A stretch of 64,000 nucleotides of DNA from Fomitopsis serialis (taxonomy: Eukaryota; Basidiomycota; Agaricomycetes; Polyporales; Fomitopsidaceae): positions 248,001 to 312,000 of the forward strand of contig NW_025954985.1 of the NCBI RefSeq assembly GCF_022376445.1, given 5' to 3'. Positions 33,261 to 46,474 of this stretch are shown here, in pieces. Under the pieces are notes generated by a model that did not search any database, was not told where the DNA came from, and was given only the letters and a program-made list of their open reading frames with translations. Numbering within the stretch: the stretch's first letter is position 1; the number at the start of each line of letters is the position of its first letter. The position numbers were made by a program, and so were the translations under genes.

Positions 33261-36200
33261 TCACGGAGGGTCCAGAGGGTAGTGTATAATTTTTCGGAAT
33301 AATTGCCAGACGGCGCCCATACCGCCGATGACCGCGTTCGCTGCGTTCTTTGCGGACTGCGCGTCTACGAACTTCGACGGGAGGAGACGCTGCCACGACC
33401 AGGAGAATGAGAAGTATTGTGCAAGCATCAGTGAGTACGGGTCATTGATTGTCGTAGGTGCGTCTGTGGTCTGAAGTGCGTTTTCCTGGACAAGACGAGT
33501 CGTACTGGGAGGCATAAATGTATACGCCGACGGCTCTAAATGAACATGGTCTTCCGGCAGGTTGTTTCCTAGACTGGAGGTGTCCGGGGAGATGGTCGTA
33601 GCAGTAAACGACTGCGTCGTATCTTGGTTGAACCACCATTTCTTTGGATCGCTCGCGGGAGCGGTGGGTGTGAAGGTGATCGTCTCGGTCAAGACGAAGT
33701 TATCATGGGAGGCTGATTTCCTGAGGGCTTGCAGTTCCGATGTAGCACGCCGGAGATCAGTCGCGAGGGTGAAAATGATGGTGAACATCAAGAGTACGCC
33801 AGCAACCTTCGCGACCAGCCATAGCTTATGAGATGTCGGTGAAGCCGCTTTTGGCGGTGGGGCTATACGGGTGACGCGGACGGATATTGAGGATAGTGGA
33901 ATTCGTTCAGTGCATAATGCAAAAGACGCAGACCGTGTGGAGATCTTTGCTGGTGCATGAGATTCGTGTCGAAGGACGACAGTTCGTAGCCTATACTAGA
34001 GGTTTAACAACGACTTCACAACAAGCCAGGAATCACACACACCTTCTTGTACCCGTATATCAACCTGAAGCAAGCCTACGGGCATAGCAAAACTGGGAAG
34101 TAGAATTTCCAGAGGAACAGCGAGATTTTCTCGCTGTTTCCCTTTCTTATCCGTTTTGTCGTCGGTCGTGCCTGCTCTTTTCCCTTGACAAGGTAGATGA
34201 TCCTCACACTGCCTCCGCCAATTTGACCGACATGAACGCAGACCCAGCTGATCCAGTCCTTGCCGCTTGTCTCCTCAAACGGCAGACCCAGCCCGACCAG
34301 GCCGCCTTGCGGCTTGACGGCAGCAGTTGTTTGACAACGAACAGGGACACCCTCAACGCTAGCACTCGCGATCTCCATTTGTGGATGCGGACCCGCGCGT
34401 TGGTAGTCGCCCGCAGTGGCGCCGTCAACCTTGGGAACCGAAACTCGGCCAGGAAGCGCAAGTCCGAATTCCAGCCATTCAGAGTCCGCATCTGAGGGCG
34501 CCGGCAGTGTGAGTTCGACGGCGTAGCCGTTCTTGAATGCGTGCCCATCTCCCAGGAGCGAGGTGATCGTGGCGTTGACGAAGGGTATCATGAGCGGGCC
34601 ATCTCTTCGAGGCTGAAGTTTGGCGGTAGACATCAAGGAGAGTCTTGTAGCTTCGACGTGGACGCCATGGATCGCATCCCCAGTGAGAGTCCTGTACGAT
34701 CGTAGGGGACGTCGGAACTCTCTTCGCTTGGACGGCGTCCCCGAAGTTGTGAAGCGGGGATGCGGGACACGACGATACGCGCGGGTTCGCTCCCGCAAGA
34801 GACCTGGTTGCCCTTCATGAGGACTGCCTTTCGGACATTGGTGTCGCGATTTTTGCTGCTTCTGGTGAAGACATGGACAGATGCTTGGCGAGCTTCGTTC
34901 CGGACGATCGTAGACGTCGTCTCTTGATCGGTGTAAAAGATCCGGAAGATCGGAAGGGATATCGGGTCGTCGTTGTGTTCATCTTCAGAGGAAGCCGGAG
35001 AGGATCGTCGCGAATCGGGCGTCGTCGGTGATCGACGTGGACAGATGAGAATGGTTCCGGAGACGCTGAAAGTAAAGATGTTCTTCGGCGGCGGTGACAG
35101 TTCATTCATGTTCAGATGAACAGTGATCGGTGCCCTGGGCGGCCGCACATCGTCCTGAGTGTCGTCGATCTCCGTATCCGTGCCGTTGTGATCCCTATGC
35201 CTGGATGAAGATCGGCGTCTACGCGCGCGTTCCGGACTTGACGGCGCAGACAGGGAGGGAAGGGATGACACTGTGCCTGAGGGTGTTGACACAGGAGAGC
35301 TCTCGAATGAATATTCGGCGACGTTGTGCACAGGGAGTGGCGCTCGCAAGAGCGAGCTTGAGTTTGTCGAGGCCATAGAGCTGTTGGAACTGGACCTGAT
35401 TGGAATGTGCGAATTGCCGTTGACCATCTTGCCGTTTGGGGACGATGGCAAGACATAAATCGAGGGTGGATATTCGCCTGAAGATTGTCGAGAGACAGGC
35501 TGCCGTGATAGAGGCTGCGGAGGACCTCCGACAGCAAAGCCGGTGAAACCAAGGCCGCCAGTCACTGTCCACCGGGGTTCATCGTTCGAAGCCCAGGCGA
35601 CGTCGTAATCATCAGCCTCGAGGCCAAGGTCCATACCGAGCAACGTCGCCACGCCAGGGAACCATATACCTTTGCAAGTCGCAGTATAGTCAACCTTGAC
35701 GACCAGGCCATCGGGATCAGCGTCTCTGCCCTTGCCCTTGTGTTTTGCGAGAACGGTGCACAGCATGTCACCTTTCACTTCCCGGACGCCGACTCTGCGA
35801 CGACCGTCAGCAGTCTCAGGTATCTGGCCTGGCTTCGGAGGAGATGCCCATCGGACACGAATGCGATCGGTACTCGGGAACGAGCCTTGTACTCCGCAAC
35901 CCTCGGGGAACCCAGCCGTTGTCGACGCGTCGCTTGATTCATCGTCGGCGAAGTTGTTGTACGAGTGAGAGCGGGACAAACGCGCTGAAGGGCTGCGCGT
36001 TACGTGCGGGTCGGACGTGAGCTCCCATGCGTTGCCGTCCTCGTCCGCAGAAGAGAGCGAGGCAAGCGAAGATGATGTCGACTGGCCAGGAGGGAAGATG
36101 TGCAGTCTGATGTGGTTGGACAAACATCGAGGCACAGGAAGGGAGAGCTAGGGTAGCGGACTGAGGACATGTGGGTCTCCGGCAGATGAACTCACTCACC

Positions 36201-37112
36201 AAGTAGGGCGCGAGTGGTGGCTTTGACAAAAACGGCACCCACAGGTCAATCGCTGCCATGAAGTGCATTACGTTTGAACCGCGTCTGGTGCGGCTGTCGC
36301 GCTCTCGTTTGGGAAATTCTCTCGGGATAATGTAAGAGATGTGATATCCACTGACAAGAATATTTCCCGTGTACTTGGCATCCAAAGGAGGGATATTCGT
36401 GGACGAGGAAAGGAGGTCCGCGGGTGGGACATATGGGGTGGTTAAACGCGCTGCCAGGTTGAGGGCACGCGCTGCCTTGTGGAGTAGAGGCGCATCGGTT
36501 GATGAGAAGTTGTAAGGCACGGAGTTGCTGTCCAAAGGATGGACTTGAGCGTCCAAAACCTTCAGGTTTTCCTCTGTAGACTTCTAAGCAGAAGCAAGGG
36601 GGTTCTGAACGGGGCACGGACCTGGGAATAGAGGAATCGATGCTCCCGGGCTGACGCTGTCGAGGGGAAGCGAAATCTAAGCCAAAACAAAGTCAGATCA
36701 CGTAATGAACCAACCCAAGTCAGAGAATGGGATGATAGTATCCAGAATCCACAGCCAGGGACGCGTTGTGCTGCGTTCGGCCACACCCGAACGTTTTCGT
36801 AGCAGACGCACGCGTATGACACGCAAGCAATCGCGGCCAAAGGTACGCAAAGTGTAGACAGAACACAGTGCAATAAATTCCACTGGATAGTACGCATTGG
36901 CCGTCCCGAAGTCGGGCACACATTAAGCCCTTACTCACCTTCAAGTATACTTTGATGGACGCGCCATCCCAGCCCTTCTTCGACTTTCCCTCAATCGCCA
37001 AACGCGTTACAACATTCAGCTTCTGCTGCTGTGCGACGGCAGTCGCGTTCGAATAGCTCACACTTGTCAGCGGCGGGCTGATAGTGCGCGTATGGCGCGA
37101 AGAACTCGGCAT
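33261..37112 (-). CDS. Unrecognised large protein with one C-terminal membrane segment
   Basis: I do not recognise this protein. Probable start at 37112 (MPSSSRHTRTISPPLTS), stop at 33261-33263. The first exon holds KLNVVTRLAIEGKSKKGWDG then SIKVYLK, possibly a beta-rich fold. The centre is a long open stretch (34633-36135), Ser/Pro-rich with an RRRRSSSRHR cluster and acidic patches, between better-structured blocks (SISLPLDSVSPG..., FTFSVSGTILICP..., IPFVNATITSLLGDGHAF...). Near the C-terminus LWLVAKVAGVLLMFTIIFTL is a clear membrane helix, followed by about 160 residues without a second one. Six or more introns. Missing bases are likely near 34636 and 34110. Probably a basidiomycete-specific membrane-anchored protein; the function is unknown. 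Confidence 0.7.
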
Positions 37113-38482
37113 GTTAGTTACGACGCGTTTTGTCGTGTTTCCTCGTGGTATGTCGCGCAAAGATGGCTCAGGCGCGTGGGGCGGTGGTCGACGGTGAAGA
37201 ACAGCGAGAGTAGAGATGCTCAGTAGGGCGGAGTGGCATGGACACGGTCGAGATTCAAGCTTCTCTCGACGCATAGACTAACCGAGGTTGCTACGCTTCG
37301 CTCCAGTAAGTGGATGATCAATCTCCGATGATAGAGTGAGGAGAACAATAAGACAGTTTGGATCTCCGACGCAAAGCAACCGGTGATAGCCGGGAGGCTC
37401 CAGTCAACGCCCGATCATGTCTCTCATCCCACATCACCCTAATTGGCATCTCATGAGCGTCGACATGGACGTCTGTGTCTATACCGGTCTGTTATCTTCA
37501 TGATTCGTCTCACAGTATACCCGAAGCGTGCGTGCGACTGAGTCTTTCCATTGCGCCATTGACAACATCAACAGCGCCAGCTAAAATGAAGGCGGGAATG
37601 CGCCACTGTGGCAGCAGCAGGTGCAACCATTGAGATTGGAAGCTTGAAAGGACGGCACTGCCCTACTTATTGTGTCGTGGATCGCATCCGTATCAGATAC
37701 CGTGTAAGCATGAGCACGAGGGCAAGCACGGCATGCTATTGCCCGGGCCATGGTCGATTGTCACTGGCAGAGGCACACGCAGTTGGAAGTTCCGACGACA
37801 GGCTTGCAGCTCCCGCGACATCTTCCAGATAACTTAACATGTTCTCATGCAGTGGTCAAGTATGGTGCGTGTGAGAATCAAGTCCATGTAACAGGGGTAC
37901 GGGCATTCAAATGACGATCTCCTAGGGCTCTCCAGTCTATGAGTACGCGGTATGATGCAAGTAGGTTCTTGTGATTGAGTTCCGTCAAAACTGACCGAAG
38001 ACTCTTACCCAGCCTCGCAGGCGCGTAAAACTTATCCCTGGGAAAGCTTCCAGTGGTTCATATACGCAACGGCCCCTTCTATCGAACTCCAATTGTTTCT
38101 TCCTGCCAAGTCGTTGCCAGTGTGTCCATGTCTCCTTTCCGATTCTGCCACCATCTCCGCCATAGCGTCCTAACCCTGTACTCAGTAATGGCCCAAGACA
38201 CTTGCCACGCTTAACCAGCTCAAGCTTTCTTACAAGACATCCTATGTACGCTCACTTCTACATGAAGAGCGTAGACAATATAACTGCGTTATGTGAATTA
38301 TAGGACAGAACGAATTGCTATAGTAAGTCCGTGATTAGTGTCCATTCTACCAGTACAATACATCATTACGACGTCGCTGACGCCGATTTTAGATTATACA
38401 GGCCACACACCACACGATTATGTGAATACTATATGCCACGACTGCCTCGCACAAGTCACTGTCGGAGACTCCTCATTACTCC
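37113..38482. other. Intergenic, no supportable gene
   Basis: Only short open frames without domain resemblance. Contains the 5' flank of the unknown gene to the left and the 3' flank of the IDO gene to the right. Confidence 0.55.
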
Positions 38483-39936
38483 TCAATTCTCCAATAGCGC
38501 TCGGCGGGTCGCGTCTCGACCGGCCTTGAGAAGGTTCGACACCGCGCTTCCGCCCGTGCCCCTCGCAGGTCCGTCCTTCGGTGTCCCCTCCGCGCCGTCG
38601 CCCCCGTCGGGAGCGAATCGCGCCGGCGGCGTGCTGTCCGCCTTCGTCACCACGTAGATGCCACAATCCTGATATGGAAGTCCCGTAGCTTCTTGAGGCG
38701 CCCACGGCGGCGTTGTATGGCTCGCGCAGGTTCGGCGTGCGCTCCGCGACAGGACGGACACTCTGGAGGCGTGTGAGGTACTCGCGGTGCTTGCCCGGCA
38801 TGTACCGCCACATCCGCTGCATGAAACCGAGGTCCGCGCGGCGGTTGGGCTCTGTCGGCGCGGGCATACGGCTAGTCGCGAGCCTGTGGTCGATGTCCAG
38901 GAAGACGTCAAGCGCGTGCATGACGCTGCTCTGTCCAGCAGAGGCGCCGCCGAGATCGAAGTGTGTGGAGTCGCCGTTCGGGACGCCCTCGAGGATCCAG
39001 CCCGGGTGATTGGGCCCCTTGGACGTCGCGCCAGCCCACCATGGACGTACGACCCAGTAGAACTCGGTGGGGTCGACTGTCTCGCGCATGGACCGGAATA
39101 TCTCAGTCAGCTCGTCGATGATGCTGGCGAGCTGGCTGAGGTCTTTGCCCAGCTGCGCGATCGCATGCGCGTCCGCGTAGCCCGAGCGGGGGAGACATTG
39201 AAAGCGATTGAAGATTTCCAGCATCTCAACGCCCTTGAGCTCGACGGCAGCGGAAGCGATGTAGAAAGCGCGCTCGGTTTCGGTCCCAGAGAAGATGTTG
39301 AGGTATCGCATGTTGTGCACGCAGACCGGCAAGCTCGGGTCGATGAGCTCCCAGTTCCAAAGGACGGTGTCTGCGAAGGTGAGCACGGGGGCGATGCCCA
39401 ACTCTCGGGACACTTCGACGAGGGGGATCGCAATGGACTTGGGGACAACTAACGCGGTGTCGGTGTGTGGCAGTGAATGCACGTAGAAATGCATGAGACT
39501 GGCCAGGACCATGTGTGCCCTCTGGAGAAGACGGACGTCCCCGCGGAGAATGGAAACGTCCTTGACAGGCCACTATTTCACGCAGCGAGTGTCAGTGGCC
39601 GCGACGCATCTGGCTGATTCCAAGACTGACCGAGCGGACTGTCGTCCTCCACCAGGCTCCGTCGGATCGCCTGGACAAGGCCTCTTCGTTCTTGTCTGCT
39701 CCTAGCGCCAGTACGCTTGGGGCGGCGGCGAATGCTGCCTCCCATATGGCGTATTCGTCTGGGAGCTTCGGCAGCGGCGCCGAAGGGAAGAAGCCAGTCT
39801 TTCCATCGACCTCAAAGTCGCTCGGGCAGAAGGTGCCGTCCCAGGTGAAAGGCTTGGTGAGGAGCGTCAAGACCTGCGAGCTATCCAGTGTCGAGGAAAG
39901 CCAGGTGAACGCGTGAATAGGAGACGGGAATATCAT
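38483..39936 (-). CDS. IDO: Indoleamine 2,3-dioxygenase
   Basis: Haem dioxygenase opening the indole ring of tryptophan, the first step of the kynurenine/NAD route, usually cytosolic. Exon 1 at 39631-39936 (FEVDGKTGFFPSAPLPKLPD), a 58-nt intron (39573-39630), and exon 2 from 39572 (WPVKDVSILRGDVRLLQRAH). Diagnostic blocks: FDLGGASAGQSS, ALDVFLDIDHRL, YMPGKHREYL, and LRDFHIRIV carrying the expected proximal haem His. About 465 aa if two missing bases (near 38698 and 38660) are allowed; without them the frame shifts just before and after that His. The C-terminal tail is low-complexity (GGDGAEGTPKDGPARG). Start at 39936 is the first ATG in frame. Confidence 0.93.
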
Positions 39937-42051
39937 TCGTGTCGGTCCGGGGGAGGTTGGCGGTGTGTTTGTGGATTCGGTGGAGGTGAGCGTGCTTTAT
40001 GTAGTCCGTGAAACGGAAGGCCTTGGATTGTGAGGCCAACACATGCCAATAATCGCATTTTATAGGACGCATGGCGAGGTACAAGGAAAGCAATCAGGCC
40101 GTGTATTTGGTCATCTACGGCCGCAGGGCTTCTGTGACGAGTTCGCAACTTCGATCGAGATCCAGAGGCAAGTTTTCCGAATAGGCTGTGCAGATCTGGC
40201 TGACGAAGTCCGAGTCAGATTCTATCAGTACGAGCTGTGTTCCGCTGTGTCTACGCGGACCTCCTGTGATGTTTCACACTGTGTTCCTGGACCGACGTGC
40301 AACGGTTGTGCAGGGCAAGGTGATTAGAATGTTCATGCTGCCACCTACATTCACGGGCGGCAGCTGCAGTGCGCAATGGGTCTCGACCTATGGAGAATAC
40401 AAGAAGACTCGGCTGGACGGGCGGTCAGTGACGGAACCTTCCGTCCCGCTCACCTCTGCCAGGGGTCATGGAAGGAGTCTATGTGCGATCCGAACAAGAA
40501 GTGCCTTCCCGTGCCTTGGCAATTTGCGTGTGCACACGGCGCAGCGACAGGAAACGATGTTCATAGGACGTTGATGTGCAAGCGAGCAGAGCGCGGACGC
40601 GTGAACCGGCCATGCCGCACCTCAGACGAGGTCAAATACGGCGCCACCCACAGCCGTTACGGCGGGACATCCCATCAGTCCGCCACGTGGGTGCGGCTCC
40701 TCGAGGCCATTGCCACCGTCCACATTCGCCGTCCTTGTTCGAACCCCCCTCGATCCACCTGAAGCATTTCCGGGAGGCGGTTGTGTTCTGCTCCCAAATC
40801 CGTACGTCCTTTGCCCGTTCCCAAGGCCCTGTTCCCGCCGGCGCTGCAGTAGTACCGCGACCCCACAACACTTTCGGCCACCTTTTCCCTTCGCTCTCCG
40901 AGCCCGCTCCCAATTCGCCTCGCTCTGACAGGCAATGATTCCACCCGCGACTTGCAGTACAGTATGTTTCTGATACTATCTTGAGTCTTTTCTACTCACC
41001 GGGTTTATAGTCCGTGCCCGAACCACTTGCAGGTGTAAGACGAGTACAGAATGAGTTCTGATACTACCAAAATGCCTCGCACAGCATGACTACTGTACAA
41101 ACTGGTTGTTGTATCCTACTCAATCATTATCCAGCTCCTGTGTCCTCTGCCTGTCGTCCGGTCCCGTCGGATAACCGATCATTGCACAAAGTACCTCTAT
41201 CATCACAGCATGTCCGGATGGTTGCGGGGATGGCAAATCCGAGTCACTCCTACTAGCCTTGAGCTCGAGGTACCCCATGGAGAAGCGGAGGTCCGCGGCT
41301 ACCAGCCAGCGAAACTTTCATGGACTTTGTAAGAGACGTTGTATAAATTACTCTGCATTACACATTGAAACACAGCAATGTTTCGATCTGAGACGCTTGC
41401 CGGCTTTTTAGGTCTGCTACGGAGACTGGGTTTCGATAAGCATGGCGCGTCGCTCAATGCAGTCTCCATTCCTAACCTCCAGGGAACTTCCCAGTCGTCG
41501 ATAGCTGGGCTCGAGGGAGTCACTGGTTGGCACGTACTGCACTGACTCACAATAGAGCCTGTCATCATTGCCTTCGTCAAACATGTCAAGGCCAACAGCA
41601 TCTACGGCCAACAACGATAAGGCGAGCAACACGTCCATCGGACGATACATGCCATCCACCGGAGACTTGTCGATGATACCAATAGAACTGTAGACCACAG
41701 ACAATTAGTTGAACCACTACGCAATCATACTGTTGCGTATGATAATCGCCATTGCCGTAAGTGATGGGTCCGACTGTACTGCCGTCACGGTAAGTATGTG
41801 CGGAACATGACACCTCGCGCCCTCGGTAGGTGGAGCAGGAACTGGCATGGTAATGATAGCAGGTGTGCCGCCACAGCGACATTACTGCCGCAAAAGCCAA
41901 CACACAGCTGCCTGTTGTCATCCGGCACGTCTGTCAATCACTGGCAAAGTCTGGCATATCAGCAAAGCAGGTAACGCGTAGCAACGTCATACGCGGGCAG
42001 TATATCGACAGGCGCGGCGTATGGGAGCCCGTAGCCCTCAGTACACAGCGG
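39937..42051. other. Long stretch with at most one small hypothetical ORF
   Basis: Mostly short unrelated open frames. The most protein-like is on the minus strand at 41417-41704 (95 codons, containing SIGIIDKSPVDGMYRPMDVL and LAVDAVGLDMFDEGNDD), possibly joined to an upstream exon near 41720-41920. I cannot assign it, and it may be chance. Confidence 0.4.
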
Positions 42052-43911
42052 TTAGTGTATCCACTTCAGCCACTTCTTTCCCAACTGCTTGTCTTCCTCC
42101 GTGGCGCACTTCCTCTGCACCACCTCGGTAACCTTTGCCGTACGCCCGCCTTCCCCTTCTTCCGGGTTTCGAACTTCTCGATGACTTCGTCGAGGGTGAG
42201 TGCGGTGCTTCCGCTGCTCTTGTGCGAGCCCTCGACTATCTCCTTGATCTCCCCCTCTGTCGGCAGCCCGTAGATCATAGGGTCCGCGACCTTGCTATCC
42301 ATTTTTTTGAGCCACTCAGGGATGCTGAGACGTGGCCAAGACCCCTCCGTGGTGACGGGCCCTGGGAAGAACGACGTCTGGATAAAGTCGTCGGACACCT
42401 CGCCAATCGTGTTCGGCTGCCAATTCGGCCGCTCGTCCCGCAATTTCTTGACGACCACCTTGTCCACTCCTTCGTAGAAATCCTTGCTGGCTTCGCCGCG
42501 CTGCGCATATCTGTCAGTCAAGGCTGGAACTTGCACAAAACAGAACGACGTACGCAGAATGCCGTCGCGATGTTCAGCTCCCTTTGAAGGGCATCCAACA
42601 GGTCATGTACTCCCCCTCACGGATAGAATACAACGCAACCTTCAAGCTGGTCGGACTCCGCAGATAGAGTATGTCCAGTGTCTTCTTCGCCCAGTCACGA
42701 ATGTTCTCGTGCGGGCTCTTCTCCGAAAGATTTGCAAGATGCTCCATGATCTTCTCAACCGAGTCGTACCTGAATGCCGAGTCAAGCGCGGCACGGATGC
42801 TGCCCACAAGCGGGCTGGTCAGCTCGTTCGGTATGTTGTCGTCCCGATGGTCCTCAATGAGGGCGTCAATCTGTTGGTGTGTCGGGTTCCAGAGAGAAGC
42901 AACACGCTCCATCAGCGCCGGTATCCGCCAGGAAGGGACAAAGTGCGTGGCGAAGCCATGTTCACTGGCAGGGTCATTAGAGTCTGGCAGGCGGACATCA
43001 CCGACATCGTCACCCACAAGATGGCTCGCCCTGAGATGGTCTCTCCTGTCAGACCGAGATATGTTCCAACCTGGCCATCAGCCCTTGAGAGGAAGAAGCT
43101 TGCGCCAACGTCCGGACAATAGCCGATCTTCGTCTCCGGCATGGCGAACGTAGAGTTTTCGGTGGCAATCCGGAATGATGCATTGGCACAGAGCCCGACA
43201 CCGCCGCCCACTAAAGGCAACATTAACATCAAGCATCTGAACAATACAAAATGGATCATGCTCACGAGTGATACCGTCCATAATAGCGATATATGGCTTG
43301 GGCATGGCGGCCAGAATGTAGTCCAATTCAAATCTGCAGACACAGTTGGCAATGCGGGGGTACGCAATACAATTGGGGCTCACTCTCGCTGGAAGAACTC
43401 AATAGCACGTGGAAGAGTCTCCGGGCTTGCACAGTCCTCAACGACGCCTGCATTCATGAGCGGAGGCCCCGGAGGACACATGACACACGTACTTGCAACA
43501 TCCCCTCCTGCACAAAACGCCCGACCATTTCCTGTTGCCGCTATGACACCCACAAGATCTTGACTGGCCCATTCCTGAACGGTGTCATTGAACCATGCAG
43601 GTAGAGTCCAGAGCGTGTAGGACATACCTCGATCTTCGGTCGGAGCCTCTCCAGCATCTCCCGGTTGACCACATTCAGCTTCTTTGGTCGGTTGAGGACA
43701 AATGTCCGTAGACAACCATTCTCCTTGAACTGCACCGACGCCTATCGTCGCCCACAATGAATGGTTATTGTCCGTGCTCGCTCTGAGCCACCCGCGTACA
43801 TACCTCTTCCGACAGTGCGTCCGAAGACATATGCCGCTGGATGGCCGCTGTCCGCGCCGCTACACGGCTAGAGCGTGTCATTCTCGCGAGTCGTATACCA
43901 CGAGCGAGCAT
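42052..43911 (-). CDS. EHD3: 3-hydroxyisobutyryl-CoA hydrolase, mitochondrial (HIBCH/Ehd3 type)
   Basis: Crotonase-fold hydrolase of valine catabolism in the mitochondrial matrix. Start at 43911 (MLARGIRLARMTRSSRVAARTAA), an Arg-rich presequence. Then CLRTFVLNRPKKLNVVNREM, the oxyanion-hole block NGRAFCAGGDVAS, DGITLGGGVGLCANASFR, TFAMPETKIGYCPDVGASFF, and EHGFATHFVPSWRIP. The C-terminus is EEDKQLGKKWLKWIH with stop at 42052-42054. Six short introns. Missing bases are inferred near 42602, 42505 and 42132; the last restores the family C-terminus. Within the 264-bp divergent promoter shared with TBCE I noted no special motif. Confidence 0.92.
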
Positions 43912-44175
43912 TGGGGTGAAGCAACCACCGACCTGCGGAGACAAGCACACGGGAAGGTTTCTAGGATGTGACGGCGAGCCGGGTCGCCGTACGGGGATGG
44001 CGGCAGGGGTGAGAAGTCCTACACGCCCACGTGAAGCGCGCGCGAGAAACTGCTGCCATCCCCGGTCCGCGCCTTGCCACTGACCGCCGACTTCGTTGTG
44101 CTGCTGCAACAGCCCGTCCACTATTGTGTTCGCCAGTACTGCTCCCTTCTGCAGTCGTTGCTTCTGTCGCGAGGG

Positions 44176-46474
44176 ATGGAGAGTAACCAGCTGCCTGCAG
44201 TTGGAACAAGACTCATTCATTCAGGACACCTGGGCACTGTTCGATTTGTGGGGCAAGTTGACGGAGCCGCAGGACTCTGGCTTGGTGTTGAATGGGACGA
44301 CCCACAGCGAGGCAAGCACGATGGTGTCAAGGACGGCAAGCGGTACTTCTCCTGCGTGTGAGAGTATGTCTGCCTGTCCGTGTCCGTCTCAATGACCGAC
44401 CCAATCGCTATCTTCCAGTGTACCTAACGCTGGGTCTTTCATTCGGCCGTCATCGAGTACTTCTTACGGTCACTCGTTCCTTGAAGCACTAGCCTCCAAG
44501 TATATTGACGTGCCTCATGGATCGGGGGTGGAGAAAGTCATTCTCGGGTCGTCTAACGGCGCGATCGAGGTGGAGGTAGTAGGGCTGGACAGGATCAGAG
44601 GCGAACTTGCACAGCTCGAGCGGCTTCGTGAAGTGAGCCTCGATGGCCGAGGCGTTGCTTCTGCAGATCCTCCTGGAGCCATCTCGAAGGCCTGTCCAGG
44701 TAAGTACCGAAGGCTTTGCTCGTGATAGATTTGTGGAGGCTGTAGATGCATAGCCCAACACGGCAGTTGCCATGTTGAGTGAACATCTGCTTTGCATATA
44801 TCGATGCACGAGCAGGCGCAAGAAAGTGATGGCGCTCAACTGAGTTGACCTTGCCTGGATACAGAGCGGTCTTGGATAGCCACGCTCCTCTTCCCGTGAC
44901 TCGGGCTTCATGTCCTCCGCTTACCTCTGACTTGTAGGGATTCGAGGCCTCGACTTGTCGAAAATTTGTTTCCTTCTTGGGATGTTGTATCAGCGATCGT
45001 CTGCGAATTACCCAACCTGCAGCGGCTCGCTCTCAAGTACGCATCTGTCAGCGGCTCCACCTGTATAGCATCTCACACGCTTGTATGGCAGCCAGAACCG
45101 GCTCAATCTACCTATCAACCATGATGGGGCGCTGGCCGCCTTCCGCGATGTCTACGAACTTCAACTCAACACCACCCTGGCCACATGGGATGATATGCAA
45201 CACATCATCCGTTACATGCCCGCACTCAGAGCAATCGAGATGGGTTACAACCGCATCCAGTCGCTCTCGACGGGGCGGGATGTAACCGCCCCTCGATCGC
45301 ATCCGAGGCTGGAAGAGATCAACCTTGACAGCAACTCGCTGTCGAGCTGGCCCAAAATTTGCGAGGCTCTGCGGCCATACACAGCGTGAGTAGTTATGGC
45401 ATAATTGACCAACCGCCAGACCTAGTCCAACGCGTGTATCGCAATAGACTGCAACGCCTCGTGCTAACCTCCAATGCAATCAACTTGATCGGACCTTTGC
45501 CCGAGCCGAACGACCCGCCTCTGGTGCACCTGAAACACCTCTCGCTCTCGTACAACAGGCTCAGCTCATGGTGCGACATTGACCATCTCTCGGGGTGGTG
45601 TCCGGCGATAGAATCACTGACGCTCACGGGCAATCCATTTGTTGAAGGCAAGATGCCTGCCCATCTAACACTGACAGCACTGACCGAGTTTCTAACCGCT
45701 GGCATTTGCCCACAGACGGCGAGCACAGCCACAACGCACGTCCGTTCCCCATCGCGAAAATCCCAACGTTGACAGTGCTTGACGGCGCCGGTGTAAGGGG
45801 GCGCCCATCTTGTTCTATTCTTGACCGGTCTGACGCAACGCGCCTCCGATTTCCTGTGTAGGTTTCCGCAAAGGAAAGGACAGACAGCGAGCTGTTTTAC
45901 CTCTCGTGGGTCAACAAGCACGGACCGCCCGACGAGGACGCCCGAAGCCGGGAACACCCGCGATGGAATGCGTTGTGCGAGAGTACGTTCGCGGAACCCC
46001 CTCCCCCGCATGGCTGTGTACTAACGGAATGCTACGTCTCCCGCCGGCACTCAAGAGCACGGAAGACCCGACGCTGCACCGTCCGCCGCCCAGCAACGCC
46101 AAGATACTCTGAGCAGCCGCCTCGTCGGTGCGTTTTGTCATTGTCCATTCTCCGAGTCAGTCGGCTCAGCCTTGAGGTCAACCCACACAGATGTGAAACT
46201 TCACCGAACGGATACACCGCCCTCCAAGAAAGCATTGCCCCCTTCATCAGACCCGGTCGTGCTCCGCGTGCTCCCGTCCATGAACGTACGCACGTTCTAC
46301 CTCAAGGTCGTCAAGTCGTTCAAGATTCCCAAGGCTGCACAGACGTTTCTGAAGCTGTGGTTGCGGATGCCCGACGACAACGTCGTGGAGATCGACAGAG
46401 ACGATAACCACGATCTGGACTGGTGGGGCGTTGAGAACGGCGTCGAGATGTTCGTGCTCGTCGAGAAGGCGTAG
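44176..46474 (+). CDS. TBCE: Tubulin-folding cofactor E (TBCE/PAC2)
   Basis: Chaperone that binds alpha-tubulin and helps assemble or dismantle the alpha/beta dimer, cytosolic. Domains in order: N-terminal CAP-Gly (GTVRFVGQVDGAAGLWLGVE then RGKHDG), leucine-rich repeats (LDLSKNLFPSW, LNLPINHDGALAAF, RLEEINLDSNSLSSWP, LKHLSLSYNRLSSW) and a C-terminal ubiquitin-like domain (VVLRVLPSMNVRTFYLKVV to LDWWGVENGVEMFVLVEKA). Exons: 44176-44357, 44419-44699, 44938-45036, 45092-45385, 45448-45647, 45716-45792, 45862-45982, 46056-46127 and 46191-46474. One missing A near 44962 breaks exon 3 as read. Intron 45648-45715 is GC-AG. Confidence 0.94.
45648..45715 (+). other. GC-AG intron in TBCE
   Basis: The donor is GAAG/GCAAGA and the acceptor TTTGCCCACAG. 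Removing it joins LTLTGNPFVE to DGEHSHNARPFPIAKIPTLT, the expected TBCE sequence; no GT donor gives this. Confidence 0.75.

Noticed and set aside
38787..39452. 221-codon open frame on the plus strand
   Set aside because: Antisense to conserved IDO exon 2; high G+C at third positions creates long shadow frames.
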